DNA of 7,078 nucleotides from Candidatus Omnitrophota bacterium (GCA_028702395.1 JAQVOV010000084.1:1-7078), one strand, 5' to 3'; positions 1-6,878 are shown, counted from the first letter of the stretch. The notes: generated by a model not told the origin, from the sequence alone. Made by a program: numbers and translations.

Positions 1-160
1 GACCCTCCTTTTTGTGTACTGTGTATTGAGTCATGGGTACTGTGTCTGTGTGTATTGTGTCTTCTGTTGAATTCTAAATTATAGCTTTCCACAAAAGACT
101 CACGACACATTACTCATTACCCATGACACCCTACTCACTACTCACGACCCATGACACATT
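1..160. repeat. Intergenic inverted heptamer arms, locus A
   Basis: The gene-free spacer after mgtC holds two facing arms of a degenerate seven-base repeat. The right arm, 97-159, is nine heptamers in unbroken phase (for example gactcac, gacacat, tactcat, tacccat, gacccat). It ends one base before the mgtC stop codon. The left arm, about 13-62, has five phased units from 13 (tgtgtac, tgtgtat, tgagtca, tgggtac, tgtgtct), then loses phase. Read as reverse complement, the right arm gives the same TGNGTNN pattern, so the arms can pair imperfectly around a 34-base AT-rich core at 63-96. Phase and inversion are seen directly. Folding in RNA or DNA is inferred. Confidence 0.85.
3..11 (-). promoter_or_regulatory. 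Shine-Dalgarno of a gene starting left of the window
   Basis: On the minus strand this reads AAAGGAGGG, a strong ribosome binding site, just inside the left repeat arm. The same order (arm, Shine-Dalgarno, start codon) occurs before mgtC, tsaD and gatB. The next minus-strand gene should therefore start within a few bases left of position 1. The start codon itself is not visible. Confidence 0.6.
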
Positions 161-838
161 CTATTCCCATCGAGCCTTTTCAACACCATCGATCTCCATC
201 AGATCAAATATTATAATATCATTATATTGTTCTGTTGTCAATTTAATATCAAACAACAATTTGGAAAGAACCCCATAAGGATTTTTTTCTACTTCAAAAT
301 CTTTTACCACAGCCTTATATTTTTCAAGGACTTCTCTGATCTTACTTAATTTATCAGCATCAGCTTTTGCCTCAATAACAAGTTCCTTATATCGTAATCT
401 TTTTGTGAACACTAATTCCATTTTGGACACGATAAAAAGTGTTAAAAAAACCATTATTGTCGCAATAAAGCTTTCCCAATAAAAACCCACTCCAACACCT
501 AAGCCTATAGCAGAAACAGCCCATATACTTGCTGCTGTTGTAAGCCCAATGACAGAGGCTCTATATCTTAATATTGTTCCGGCCCCCAAAAAACCTATTC
601 CTGTGACAACACCTGCCGCTATTCTAGAGGGATCACAAGTTGCAACATCCTTATACACATGAAAAAAATTAATAGATGTCCACATGATAAAACATGATCC
701 CACAGAAACAAGAATATGAGTTCTTAACCCAGCTGCTCTACCTTGTATTTCTCTTTCCATTCCTATGATACCTGCGAACAAAGCTGCACAGAACAGTTTC
801 AAAAAAACCTCTGTGCATGATTGAAGTGTACTATACAT
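161..838 (-). CDS. MgtC/SapB family inner-membrane protein
   Basis: This 225-residue protein has the MgtC-family core: the G-M-E-R-E ... A-G-L-R-T-H motif at about 26-41, then D-P-S-R-I-A-A-G-V-V-T-G-I-G-F-L-G-A-G at 69-87 and the glycine-rich stretch A-S-I-W-A-V-S-A-I-G-L-G at 103-114. Hydrophobic segments at about 8-25, 42-58, 73-89, 98-119 and 121-138 suggest five membrane passes. Residues 150-225 form a soluble tail in the place of the ACT-like domain of longer MgtC proteins. The ATG at 838 is preceded by an excellent Shine-Dalgarno (TAAGGAGGAA on the minus strand, 841-850). Salmonella MgtC is a virulence factor needed at low magnesium; most environmental members have no known substrate, and neither transport nor virulence should be assumed here. 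The family call is secure; the physiological role is unknown. Confidence 0.92.
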   Translation of the reverse strand: MYSTLQSCTEVFLKLFCAALFAGIIGMEREIQGRAAGLRTHILVSVGSCFIMWTSINFFHVYKDVATCDPSRIAAGVVTGIGFLGAGTILRYRASVIGLTTAASIWAVSAIGLGVGVGFYWESFIATIMVFLTLFIVSKMELVFTKRLRYKELVIEAKADADKLSKIREVLEKYKAVVKDFEVEKNPYGVLSKLLFDIKLTTEQYNDIIIFDLMEIDGVEKARWE

Positions 839-854
839 TTTTCCTCCTTATTTA

Positions 855-1040
855 GAGCTTCGTGCTTCGCGCAGCGAGCTTCGCGTCAATTATTGTAATA
901 AAAAACTTCAAAAATTATAAAATTTATCTGTTGGATCATAAAATCATCCTAAGCTTTTTACAAAAGCTCACTACCAATTTCACATATCAATTCAGAACCT
1001 TTCACAAGCTCGCGGCTCGTGTCGCGTTACTCGCAGCTCT
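855..1040. repeat. Intergenic inverted GC-rich heptamer arms, locus B
   Basis: Two GC-rich arms flank an AT-rich core at 890-1005. The left arm, 855-889, is five phased heptamers (gagcttc, gtgcttc, gcgcagc, gagcttc, gcgtcaa). The right arm, 1006-1040, is five more (aagctcg, cggctcg, tgtcgcg, ttactcg, cagctct), which in reverse complement give the same GAGC-type units. The last right-hand unit runs into the tsaD stop codon at 1039-1041. The left arm begins five bases outside the mgtC Shine-Dalgarno. Base composition contrasts sharply with the core. Pairing is imperfect; the outermost and fourth units match best. Confidence 0.8.
914..963 (-). promoter_or_regulatory. Candidate sigma-70 promoter for mgtC
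   Basis: On the minus strand a -35 box TTGTAA (958-963) is followed after exactly 17 bases by a -10 box TATGAT (935-940), which matches the consensus at five of six positions. A second, perfect TATAAT lies at 914-919 but lacks a good -35 box. A 7-bp inverted repeat (952-958 with 962-968) overlaps the -35 region. The core is very AT-rich, so chance matches are likely. Transcription from here would place the left repeat arm in the mgtC leader. Confidence 0.4.
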
Positions 1041-2043
1041 ACAAACCCAACCCAGGTTCTGCGGTAAAATCCAATGGTGAGCGCTGTCCCATAATATAAA
1101 GCTTTTCACCTAGAGCAGCTACCATTGCACCATTATCCAAACAAAATTCCATAGACGGCTTAAAGAATTTGATGCCCTTTTCAGTACAATCTTTTAATAG
1201 CTTATTATACAATGTCTTATTTGCAGCAACGCCTCCGCCTATACAAAGCGTTTTAATCCCAGCTTTTAAACAGGCATCTACTGCTTTTTTTGTTACGACT
1301 TCAAATACAGATTCCTGAAAAGCAAAGCAAATATCATTTATCAGTTCATCCGTTAAATTTTTATCTTTGCAAAAATACAGAACAGCTGTTTTGATGCCGC
1401 TAAAACTAAAATCCAGAGAGTTTTTATTTAAAAATGCTCTTGGAAATTTTATATTGTCTTTCCCATTATGCAAATAAGCTCTTTTCTCGACAATTGGTCC
1501 TCCGGGATAACCTAAACCCATTATTTTTGAAACTTTATCAAAAGCTTCCCCTATCGCATCATCCTGAGTTTGTCCTAAGATCTCATGTTCCATAGGTGAA
1601 TTGCAAAGAACAATACTTGTATGCCCTCCTGAAACAATAAGACTTATAAAAGGATATTCTAGAGATCGGTCATCATCTTTAGTAAGAAAATTCGCATAAA
1701 TATGTGCGGCTAAATGATTGATCCCTAGAACAGGTATTGACAAACCAAAACCAAGGGCCTTTGCATAAGATATGCCAGTGAGAAGAGATCCACACAAGCC
1801 AGGGCCATATGTAACAGCAATAAGCTCAATATCTGTTAATTGTTTTCCTGATCGTTCTATAGCTTGTTTTATTGCAGAATCAATATATTCAAGATGATAT
1901 CTTGACGCAATTTCAGGAACAACTCCTCCATACTGCGAATGTAAATGAATACTTGACGAGACTACATTTGACAACTTTTTGCCATTATCAACTATCGCTA
2001 TACCTGTTTCATCACATGAAGTTTCGATTCCTAAAGTTATCAT
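1039..2043 (-). CDS. tsaD: tRNA N6-threonylcarbamoyladenosine transferase TsaD
   Basis: TsaD (Kae1/YgjD family) transfers the threonylcarbamoyl group from threonylcarbamoyl-AMP to adenosine 37 of ANN-decoding tRNAs, working with TsaB and TsaE in bacteria. The 334-residue length is normal. The N-terminal ASKHA signature G-I-E-T-S-C-D-E-T spans residues 5-13. The metal-binding histidines are H110 and H114 in N-H-L-A-A-H, and the third ligand is D303 in L-D-N-G-A-M. Further landmarks are S-G-G-H-T-S (138-143), D-F-S-F-S-G-I-K-T (211-219) and I-G-G-G-V-A-A-N (268-275). The ATG at 2043 has a spaced AAAGGAA upstream. The stop codon overlaps the last unit of a repeat arm, but the C-terminal residues look typical, so the enzyme appears intact. 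tsaB and tsaE are not in the window. Confidence 0.97.
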   Translation of the reverse strand: MITLGIETSCDETGIAIVDNGKKLSNVVSSSIHLHSQYGGVVPEIASRYHLEYIDSAIKQAIERSGKQLTDIELIAVTYGPGLCGSLLTGISYAKALGFGLSIPVLGINHLAAHIYANFLTKDDDRSLEYPFISLIVSGGHTSIVLCNSPMEHEILGQTQDDAIGEAFDKVSKIMGLGYPGGPIVEKRAYLHNGKDNIKFPRAFLNKNSLDFSFSGIKTAVLYFCKDKNLTDELINDICFAFQESVFEVVTKKAVDACLKAGIKTLCIGGGVAANKTLYNKLLKDCTEKGIKFFKPSMEFCLDNGAMVAALGEKLYIMGQRSPLDFTAEPGLGL

Positions 2044-2062
2044 TGGTTCCTTTATAGCTTTT

Positions 2063-2232
2063 AGTGTCAGTGTCTGTTTCTGTGTCTGTAAATGAACGTC
2101 CTAAATACAGTTTTAAAAACCTCTTTCAGACACCCGCATTCAATCATCTCTTGGCAAGAGCCTTTCATGAGCTTTTTTGAATATTAAGAACGAACCACAT
2201 CTGACACAGACACTGACACAGACACTGACACG
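2063..2232. repeat. Intergenic inverted hexamer arms, locus C
   Basis: The right arm, 2203-2231, is GACACA and GACACT alternating, two full 12-base periods plus GACAC. The left arm, 2063-2090, is agtgtc, agtgtc, tgtttc, tgtgtc, tgta. Bases 2064-2080 are complementary to 2215-2231 at 16 of 17 positions, and pairing continues for most of the following ten bases. This makes it the best-matched of the pairs. The 110-base core between the arms holds a 6-bp stem with a one-base loop at 2148-2160 but no U-tract, and no gene. The arms sit 19 bases from the tsaD start and about 20 from the protease stop. Confidence 0.85.
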
Positions 2233-2251
2233 AACTGTCTATCAACTTCTA

Positions 2252-3445
2252 TTAACTCGCTTTTAACAGTTTCACCGCAAAATCCAATTGTACATCTTCT
2301 GGCTTCTGGTTTCTGGCTTCTGGTTTCTGATCAGTGACTTCTAGCACCTGCTCAACAACATGATCAGGCTCAACACCCTTACCGTCAATATGTTCCCCAG
2401 AAGGCGTAACATACTCTGCTGTAGTAATTTTTAAAGCCGCCCCGTCTGTAAGACCAATAACAGTCTGAACGGATCCTTTACCAAAAGTTTTAACACCAAC
2501 AATTTGTCCTCTATTGTTGTCTTTAATAGCGCCCGCTACTATTTCTGATGCACTTGCTGAAAGACCATTAACAAGCAAGATCAAAGGTTTTTCTTTGAAA
2601 AATGCAGAGTTTTGGGCATAATATTCCATGTTTTTTGACTCATCCCTTGTTTTCGTAGATACGATTCTTTTTCCTTTATCCAAAAAAACATTTGAAACTG
2701 CTACTGCCTGATCGAGCAGCCCTCCTGCATTATCCCTAAGATCCAAAATAAGTCCTGATAAAGAGCCTGTTTCTTTTTCAAGTTCATTTATTTTTTCTTT
2801 TATCTCTATATCACTTTTTTCCTGAAAACGTCTAAGCTCAATATAACCGATACCACTCTCGATCACATATGCTTTCCTAATACCTTCAACTACAATGATC
2901 TCTCTTTTCATTGTTACTTGTTTTTGTTCTTTTGTATCGGCTTTTATAACAGTTAAAGTAACTTCTGTACCAACTTCCCCTTTTATTAAAAAAACAAGAT
3001 CCTGCATAGCCATCGATGAAACAGGTTTATCATTGACCAACAGTATAACATCACCATCAACTAATCCTGCAAATTTGGCAGGTGAATTTTCTACAGTACT
3101 TATCACAACATACTGTCCATCAATTTTTCCCAGTTGCATTCCTATCCCTGAAAACTTTCCGCTAGAATCCTCTTTAACTTCTTTAAAATATTTTGGCTCT
3201 AGAAAAGTACTGTATCCATCTAAAGAACTCATCATACCTTTCAATGCTCCATATATAAGTTTTTTTGGAGATACTTCTCGGATATAATTCATTCGTATGA
3301 AAGCAATAGCAGCAGAAAAAAGCTCAATGTATTTAAAAAGTTCCTTGTCATTATTAAATGATTCATTTTGCTGAGAATACCCTGCTTTAATTGTAGCAAA
3401 ACATATTGCTGATATTAGAACAATTACTAGAAAGTTTTTTTTCAT
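2252..3445 (-). CDS. Carboxy-terminal processing protease, S41A family, with PDZ domain
   Basis: This is a CtpA/Prc-like serine protease that cleaves proteins at their C-termini in the periplasm. Residue numbers are from the ATG at 3445. A basic then hydrophobic N-terminus (about 1-24) is a signal peptide or anchor. It is followed by an N-terminal helical segment (to about 95), a PDZ domain (about 98-180; S-P-A-x-x-A-G-L near 121-128) and the S41 domain. The catalytic pair is S298 in the S-A-S-A-S-E-I motif and K323 in F-G-K-G, 25 residues apart as in E. coli Prc. A GTG at 3451 would add two residues, but the ATG is preferred because AAGGTGA lies at ideal spacing before it and overlaps that GTG. 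The linker before the last helix carries a heptamer-encoded insertion (bases 2296-2330). Length (397 residues) and active site suggest a functional enzyme. Its substrate is unknown. Confidence 0.94.
   Translation of the reverse strand: MKKNFLVIVLISAICFATIKAGYSQQNESFNNDKELFKYIELFSAAIAFIRMNYIREVSPKKLIYGALKGMMSSLDGYSTFLEPKYFKEVKEDSSGKFSGIGMQLGKIDGQYVVISTVENSPAKFAGLVDGDVILLVNDKPVSSMAMQDLVFLIKGEVGTEVTLTVIKADTKEQKQVTMKREIIVVEGIRKAYVIESGIGYIELRRFQEKSDIEIKEKINELEKETGSLSGLILDLRDNAGGLLDQAVAVSNVFLDKGKRIVSTKTRDESKNMEYYAQNSAFFKEKPLILLVNGLSASASEIVAGAIKDNNRGQIVGVKTFGKGSVQTVIGLTDGAALKITTAEYVTPSGEHIDGKGVEPDHVVEQVLEVTDQKPEARNQKPEDVQLDFAVKLLKAS
2296..2330 (-). repeat. Heptamer array inside the protease coding sequence
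   Basis: Five seven-base units in phase (cttctgg, cttctgg, tttctgg, cttctgg, tttctga) lie within the protease gene. On the coding strand they read CCAGAAG/CCAGAAA and encode most of the linker D-Q-K-P-E-A-R-N-Q-K-P-E-D, between the conserved V-E-P-D-H-V-V-E and the terminal helix. Because seven is not a multiple of three, the unit is read in successive frames and gives the Q-K-P-E ... Q-K-P-E repeat. I see no inverted partner arm nearby, unlike the intergenic loci. Confidence 0.85.
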
Positions 3446-3505
3446 TTTCACCTTAAGCTTTTCGTTACGATTAACTGAGTTCTATATCAGAATCTTCATC
3501 CATTT

Positions 3506-3733
3506 CTAGGAAGGAGAAGAATCTTGGTGCCAGAATTTATGAAAGCCTGCGTCAGCTCCTTTTGGAGTTTTAACACATGCCCAAAAGATTTCGTATGTAC
3601 CAGAAAAACATTTAGTTGTACTAGCATTGATCCATGCCGCAGTTTCTGCTACCGCACATATTGATAATATTGCCTGTTCAGGATCAAGATCTACTGCTGA
3701 TAGAACGGGTCTTATATACGATTTCTTTTTCAC
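3506..3733 (-). CDS. Small peptide with conserved-looking leader, possible RiPP-type precursor
   Basis: This 75-residue product starts at GTG (3731-3733) behind a well-spaced AGAGGA. It has no close in-frame ATG alternative. The N-terminal part, K-K-K-S-Y-I-R-P-V-L (2-11) then V-D-L-D-P-E-Q-A-I-L (14-23) and C26, is polar and charged. The rest is different in character: rich in small and aromatic residues, with C42, C53, W34, W51 and W68 and a polar serine-rich end. That leader/core contrast resembles precursors of ribosomally made modified peptides. I recall similar short YxxP...LxPEQA...C proteins from uncultured bacteria but cannot name a family. It has no signal peptide or membrane segment. 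No modification enzyme or exporter is in the window; the nearest downstream gene, 60 bases away, is the S41 protease. The gene is probably real on start site and composition; its function is unknown. Confidence 0.7.
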   Translation of the reverse strand: MKKKSYIRPVLSAVDLDPEQAILSICAVAETAAWINASTTKCFSGTYEIFWACVKTPKGADAGFHKFWHQDSSPS

Positions 3734-3764
3734 TGTTTCCTCTTTTCTTTTACTATGTGAAAAC

Positions 3765-3792
3765 CATATATTAGCATAGGATCTTAATTCAA
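3765..3792 (-). promoter_or_regulatory. Weak candidate promoter for the small peptide gene
   Basis: In the otherwise featureless spacer after gatB, the minus strand reads TTGAAT (3787-3792), 16 bases, then TATATG (3765-3770). Each box matches consensus at four of six positions. Position relative to the GTG start at 3733 is plausible. The match could be chance in AT-rich DNA. This spacer has no repeat arms and no convincing terminator. Confidence 0.25.
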
Positions 3793-3841
3793 GAACATAA
3801 AATTGTCTTTTTTCGTACGTTTAATAACAAGTTTCTATTTA

Positions 3842-5281
3842 TTATAAAAGTCTTTCACGAAGTAACTTATTAACGATCCCTGGATTAGCCTTCCCTTTAG
3901 TTTCTTTCATTATTTGTCCAACAAGATATCCTAACGCATTTTCTTTGCCTGACTTATAGTCAGTTACGGATTTTTTATTGGAATTTAACACTTGGGTAAT
4001 TATATTTTCAAGTTCACCCTCATTGGAAATTTGTTTTAACCCTTTTTTTTCTACTATTGCTTTAGGAGTAAACCCCTCCTTAGCTGATTCTTTTAATATC
4101 TCTTTAGCCATTTTACCGCTTATAACATTTGAATTAATAAGCTCAATAAGTTCTGCAAGCATTTTAGCAGTAAAGTTGTACTCTTCTAAAGATATCTTCT
4201 GATCATTAATCTCAGACATGATATCACCTGATAACCAATTATAAACCAGCTTAGGATCAGCCCCTTCTTTAACAGTCTCTTCAAAATAATCTGCATATAT
4301 TTTCTCTGACAAAAGAAAATCAGCATCACTTTCGGTTATATTGTAGTCTTTTATAAACCTGTTCTTTCTTGCTTGTGGAAGTTCAGGCATTTTTGATTTT
4401 ATTTCTTCGATCTGTTGAACTGTAATATGAAAAGGAACAAGATCCGGTTCAGGAAAATATTTATAATCATGTGCTTCTTCCTTAGATCGCATGGACCTGC
4501 TTATCTGCTTATCTGCATCCCATAAACGGGTTTCCTGTAATATTTTTTCTCCATCTTCAATAGTATCTATTTGATCGGTGATTTCATATTCAACAGCAGC
4601 TCTAACAGCTTTAAAAGAATTCATGTTCTTAAGCTCTCTTTTCGTTCCAAGTTTTGTTTCTCCGTAAAGTCTTACAGAAACATTTGCATCACATCTTAAA
4701 CTGCCTTCTTCCATATTGCAATCAGAAACTCCTACATATCTTAAAATATTTTTTAAGGTAGAGAGATACTGATAAGCTTCTTCCGGAGTGTTTATTTCAG
4801 GTTCACTAACAATTTCAAGAAGAGGAGTACCAGTTCTATTATAGTCAACAACAGTAGCACTTGGATGCTGATCATGCAAAAGCTTTCCTGCATCTTCCTC
4901 TAAGTGAGCTCTAGTAATATTGATCCTTTTCGGATTATCATTTGTGACAATATCAATATATCCTTTGTAAGCAAGAGGTTTATCATATTGTGAGATCTGA
5001 TATGCTTTAGGAAGGTCCGGATAATAATAGTTCTTTCTGTCAAATTTAACGATCTCTTGTATTTGACAATTTATAGCTAGAGCTGCTTTTATCCCTAGCA
5101 TAAAAACTTCTTTATTGAAAACAGGAAGCGTGCCTGGCAAACCAAGGCATACAGGACATGTTGCACTATTAGGTATCTGTCCAAATTTAGTACTGCATCC
5201 GCAGAATATCTTTGTTTTAGTCGCAAGCTGCACATGCACCTCTAACCCTATTACAGCTTCATATTTATCGTATATACTCAT
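3842..5281 (-). CDS. gatB: Aspartyl/glutamyl-tRNA amidotransferase subunit B
   Basis: GatB is the tRNA-binding and kinase subunit of GatCAB. It activates misacylated Glu-tRNA(Gln) or Asp-tRNA(Asn) with ATP and passes the intermediate the ammonia made by GatA. The 479 residues match the family's usual length. The N-terminal G-L-E-V-H-V-Q-L (12-19) opens the catalytic domain. C27, C29, C42 and C45 form the zinc site. Further signatures are F-D-R-K-N-Y-Y-Y-P-D-L-P-K (80-92), H126-L-E-E-D-A-G-K, D-Y-N-R-T-G-T-P-L-L-E-I-V (146-158) and R-C-D-A-N-V-S-V-R (196-204). The C-terminal helical and YqeY-like tail ends in the typical G-K-A-N-P-G-I-V-N-K-L-L. The ATG at 5281 has AAAGGAG at good spacing. gatA lies upstream on the same strand, but 223 bp of repeat-filled spacer separates the two, which is unusual for partner subunits. 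Confidence 0.97.
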   Translation of the reverse strand: MSIYDKYEAVIGLEVHVQLATKTKIFCGCSTKFGQIPNSATCPVCLGLPGTLPVFNKEVFMLGIKAALAINCQIQEIVKFDRKNYYYPDLPKAYQISQYDKPLAYKGYIDIVTNDNPKRINITRAHLEEDAGKLLHDQHPSATVVDYNRTGTPLLEIVSEPEINTPEEAYQYLSTLKNILRYVGVSDCNMEEGSLRCDANVSVRLYGETKLGTKRELKNMNSFKAVRAAVEYEITDQIDTIEDGEKILQETRLWDADKQISRSMRSKEEAHDYKYFPEPDLVPFHITVQQIEEIKSKMPELPQARKNRFIKDYNITESDADFLLSEKIYADYFEETVKEGADPKLVYNWLSGDIMSEINDQKISLEEYNFTAKMLAELIELINSNVISGKMAKEILKESAKEGFTPKAIVEKKGLKQISNEGELENIITQVLNSNKKSVTDYKSGKENALGYLVGQIMKETKGKANPGIVNKLLRERLL

Positions 5282-5300
5282 TTGACTCCTTTATAGCACT

Positions 5301-5409
5301 TAGTGACTAGTGACTAGTGACTAGTGACTAGTGACTAGTGACTAGTGACTAGTGACTAGTGACTAGTGACTAGTGACTAGTGACTAGTGACTAGTGACTA
5401 GTGACTAGT
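5301..5409. repeat. 15 perfect tandem heptamers, locus D left arm
   Basis: TAGTGAC is repeated 15 times without one substitution (5301-5405) plus a TAGT remnant. The array starts 19 bases outside the gatB start codon, directly beyond the Shine-Dalgarno. Perfect identity implies recent expansion or continuing homogenisation. The unit is nearly self-complementary (CTAGT-G-ACTAG), so a single strand can also fold on itself. It contains stop codons in all frames on both strands, so it codes for nothing. Confidence 0.97.
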
Positions 5410-5443
5410 AATAATTGTTTTAAAGATACTGCTTAAATAGCAT

Positions 5444-5461
5444 ATTTATCTTAAGATAAAT
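5444..5461. repeat. 18-bp perfect palindrome in the locus D core
   Basis: ATTTATCTTAAGATAAAT is a perfect dyad at 5444-5461, lying in the 57-base core between the two heptamer arms and next to the right arm. It could be the tip of the hairpin, a regulator site or chance in AT-rich DNA. No second copy is seen in this window. Confidence 0.5.
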
Positions 5462-5466
5462 TTATT

Positions 5467-5495
5467 CTAGTCACTAGTTTCTAGTCTCTAGTCAC
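5467..5495. repeat. Inverted degenerate heptamers, locus D right arm
   Basis: Four phased units (ctagtca, ctagttt, ctagtct, ctagtca) and one more base are the reverse complement of the TAGTGAC array on the other side of the core. They end nine bases from the gatA stop codon. With only four units, about 28 bases can pair with the much longer left arm, leaving most of it unpaired. The degeneration contrasts with the perfect left arm. Confidence 0.9.
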
Positions 5496-5504
5496 AACCT
5501 CCTA

Positions 5505-6878
5505 TTACCTCAACACCGGCTCCCTAAGATGAAAATCTGTATTCTGCTCAAATGTATAAGCCAGTCTCAGCATTGTTTTTTCATCACAGTGTTTACCCAA
5601 TATTTGTAATCCTATAGGAAGTCCTTTTTCTGAAAATCCGCAAGGCACAGACATCCCAGGAATACCTGCAAGGTTAGCAGGTATAGTAAAAATATCTGAA
5701 AGATACATAGCTAATGGATCATCCGTTCTTTCCCCTATTTTAAAAGCAGGTGTTGGTGATGTAGGAGTAATGATACAATCGCATTTTTTGAACGCACAAA
5801 TAAAATCCTCTGTTATTTTTGTTCTCACTTTTTGTGCCTTAAGATAATATGCATCATAATATCCGCTGGACAAACAATATGAGCCTAAAAGAATCCGCCT
5901 TTTTGCTTCATCGCCAAAACCTTTATTTCTAGTATCTACATACATGTTGATCATACCATGATCAACATCTCCTCGTAATCCATATTCAACTCCATCAAAT
6001 CTTGCAAGGTTTGAACTTGCTTCTGCTGGAGCAATTATATAATAACAGCTTAGAGCATATTCAGTATGAGGCAAGCTAATTTCAATGATCTGAGCACCTA
6101 AGTCTTCCATCAACTTGATCGAACTTTTTACCTTTAATTCAACTTCAGGATCAATGCCCTTTATAAAATACTCTTTTGGTATACCGATCTTCATGCCTTT
6201 GATATTTTTTACTAAGCTTTCGGAATAATCTGTTTTTTCTATTTCTAAAGAAGTAGAATCTTTGGGATCATGACCTGAAATAACCGTTAACATTTTTGCA
6301 CAATCAGTAACATTTCTAGTAATAGGCCCGATCTGGTCAAGACTTGAACCAAAGGCAATTAATCCATACCTAGAAACAAGGCCATAAGTAGGCTTCATTC
6401 CAACAACACCGCATAATGATGCAGGTTGCCTTATAGAACCACCCGTATCTGATCCAAGTGCCATTTGGACAAAACCTGCTGCTACGGCTGCTGCAGAACC
6501 GCCACTTGAACCGCCTGGTATATATTTATCATTCCATGGGTTCTTTGTTGATCCATAAAAAGAGGTTTCACAAGAAGACCCAAAAGCAAATTCATCCATA
6601 TTGACCTTGCCAAAAAGTATTGCACCAGCATTTTTAAGTTTTTCTACTACAGTAGCATCATATGGAGGTTTGAACCCATCTAGTATATGAGATGCACATG
6701 TTGTGAGTTCATCTTTAACACACAAGTTATCTTTTAACCCAACACTTACGCCTTTCAATGATCCTTCAACAACAGCATTTGCCCGTTTTTCAACAACATC
6801 TTTATCTATATGTACAAAAATGTTCAGTTTATCATTATATTGATCAATTTTTTCTAAATATTGTTTATAATCCTGCAT
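5505..6878 (-). CDS. gatA: Aspartyl/glutamyl-tRNA amidotransferase subunit A
   Basis: GatA is the amidase-signature glutaminase of GatCAB: it hydrolyses glutamine and supplies ammonia through a channel to GatB. The Ser-cisSer-Lys triad is complete: K49 (G-L-K-D-N), S124 in the G-G-S-S-G-G loop and S148 in D-T-G-G-S-I-R-Q-P-A. The spacings of 75 and 24 equal those of Staphylococcus GatA (K79, S154, S178). The protein has 457 residues and begins about 25-30 residues later than usual, lacking the first helix. An in-frame TAG at 6894-6896 blocks extension, the ATG at 6878 has a GAGGA ribosome site, and a heptamer array begins 27 bases further out. The catalytic core is complete, so activity is likely. 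gatC is not adjacent within the window. Confidence 0.96.
   Translation of the reverse strand: MQDYKQYLEKIDQYNDKLNIFVHIDKDVVEKRANAVVEGSLKGVSVGLKDNLCVKDELTTCASHILDGFKPPYDATVVEKLKNAGAILFGKVNMDEFAFGSSCETSFYGSTKNPWNDKYIPGGSSGGSAAAVAAGFVQMALGSDTGGSIRQPASLCGVVGMKPTYGLVSRYGLIAFGSSLDQIGPITRNVTDCAKMLTVISGHDPKDSTSLEIEKTDYSESLVKNIKGMKIGIPKEYFIKGIDPEVELKVKSSIKLMEDLGAQIIEISLPHTEYALSCYYIIAPAEASSNLARFDGVEYGLRGDVDHGMINMYVDTRNKGFGDEAKRRILLGSYCLSSGYYDAYYLKAQKVRTKITEDFICAFKKCDCIITPTSPTPAFKIGERTDDPLAMYLSDIFTIPANLAGIPGMSVPCGFSEKGLPIGLQILGKHCDEKTMLRLAYTFEQNTDFHLREPVLR

Noticed and set aside
1..160. Transposon or IS element bounded by terminal inverted repeats
   Set aside because: No transposase, no target duplication and no sequence shared with the other loci, although a non-autonomous element cannot be fully excluded.
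862..1080. Plus-strand reading frame of 72 codons over spacer B
   Set aside because: It lies across repeat arms and the end of tsaD, has no ribosome site, and its composition follows the heptamers.
1872..2057. Plus-strand reading frame of 61 codons
   Set aside because: It is a shadow of the tsaD N-terminal coding region.
2148..2160. Intrinsic terminator after the protease gene
   Set aside because: The 6-bp stem has a one-base loop and no following U-tract on the minus strand.
2895..3287. Plus-strand reading frame of 130 codons
   Set aside because: It is antisense to the protease gene, whose frame has clear domain and active-site motifs; the antisense product has no recognisable domain.
3978..4202. 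Plus-strand reading frame of 74 codons
   Set aside because: It is a shadow of the gatB C-terminal region.
5301..5495. CRISPR array
   Set aside because: The units are seven bases long, directly abutting, with no unique spacers between them, and no cas genes are present.
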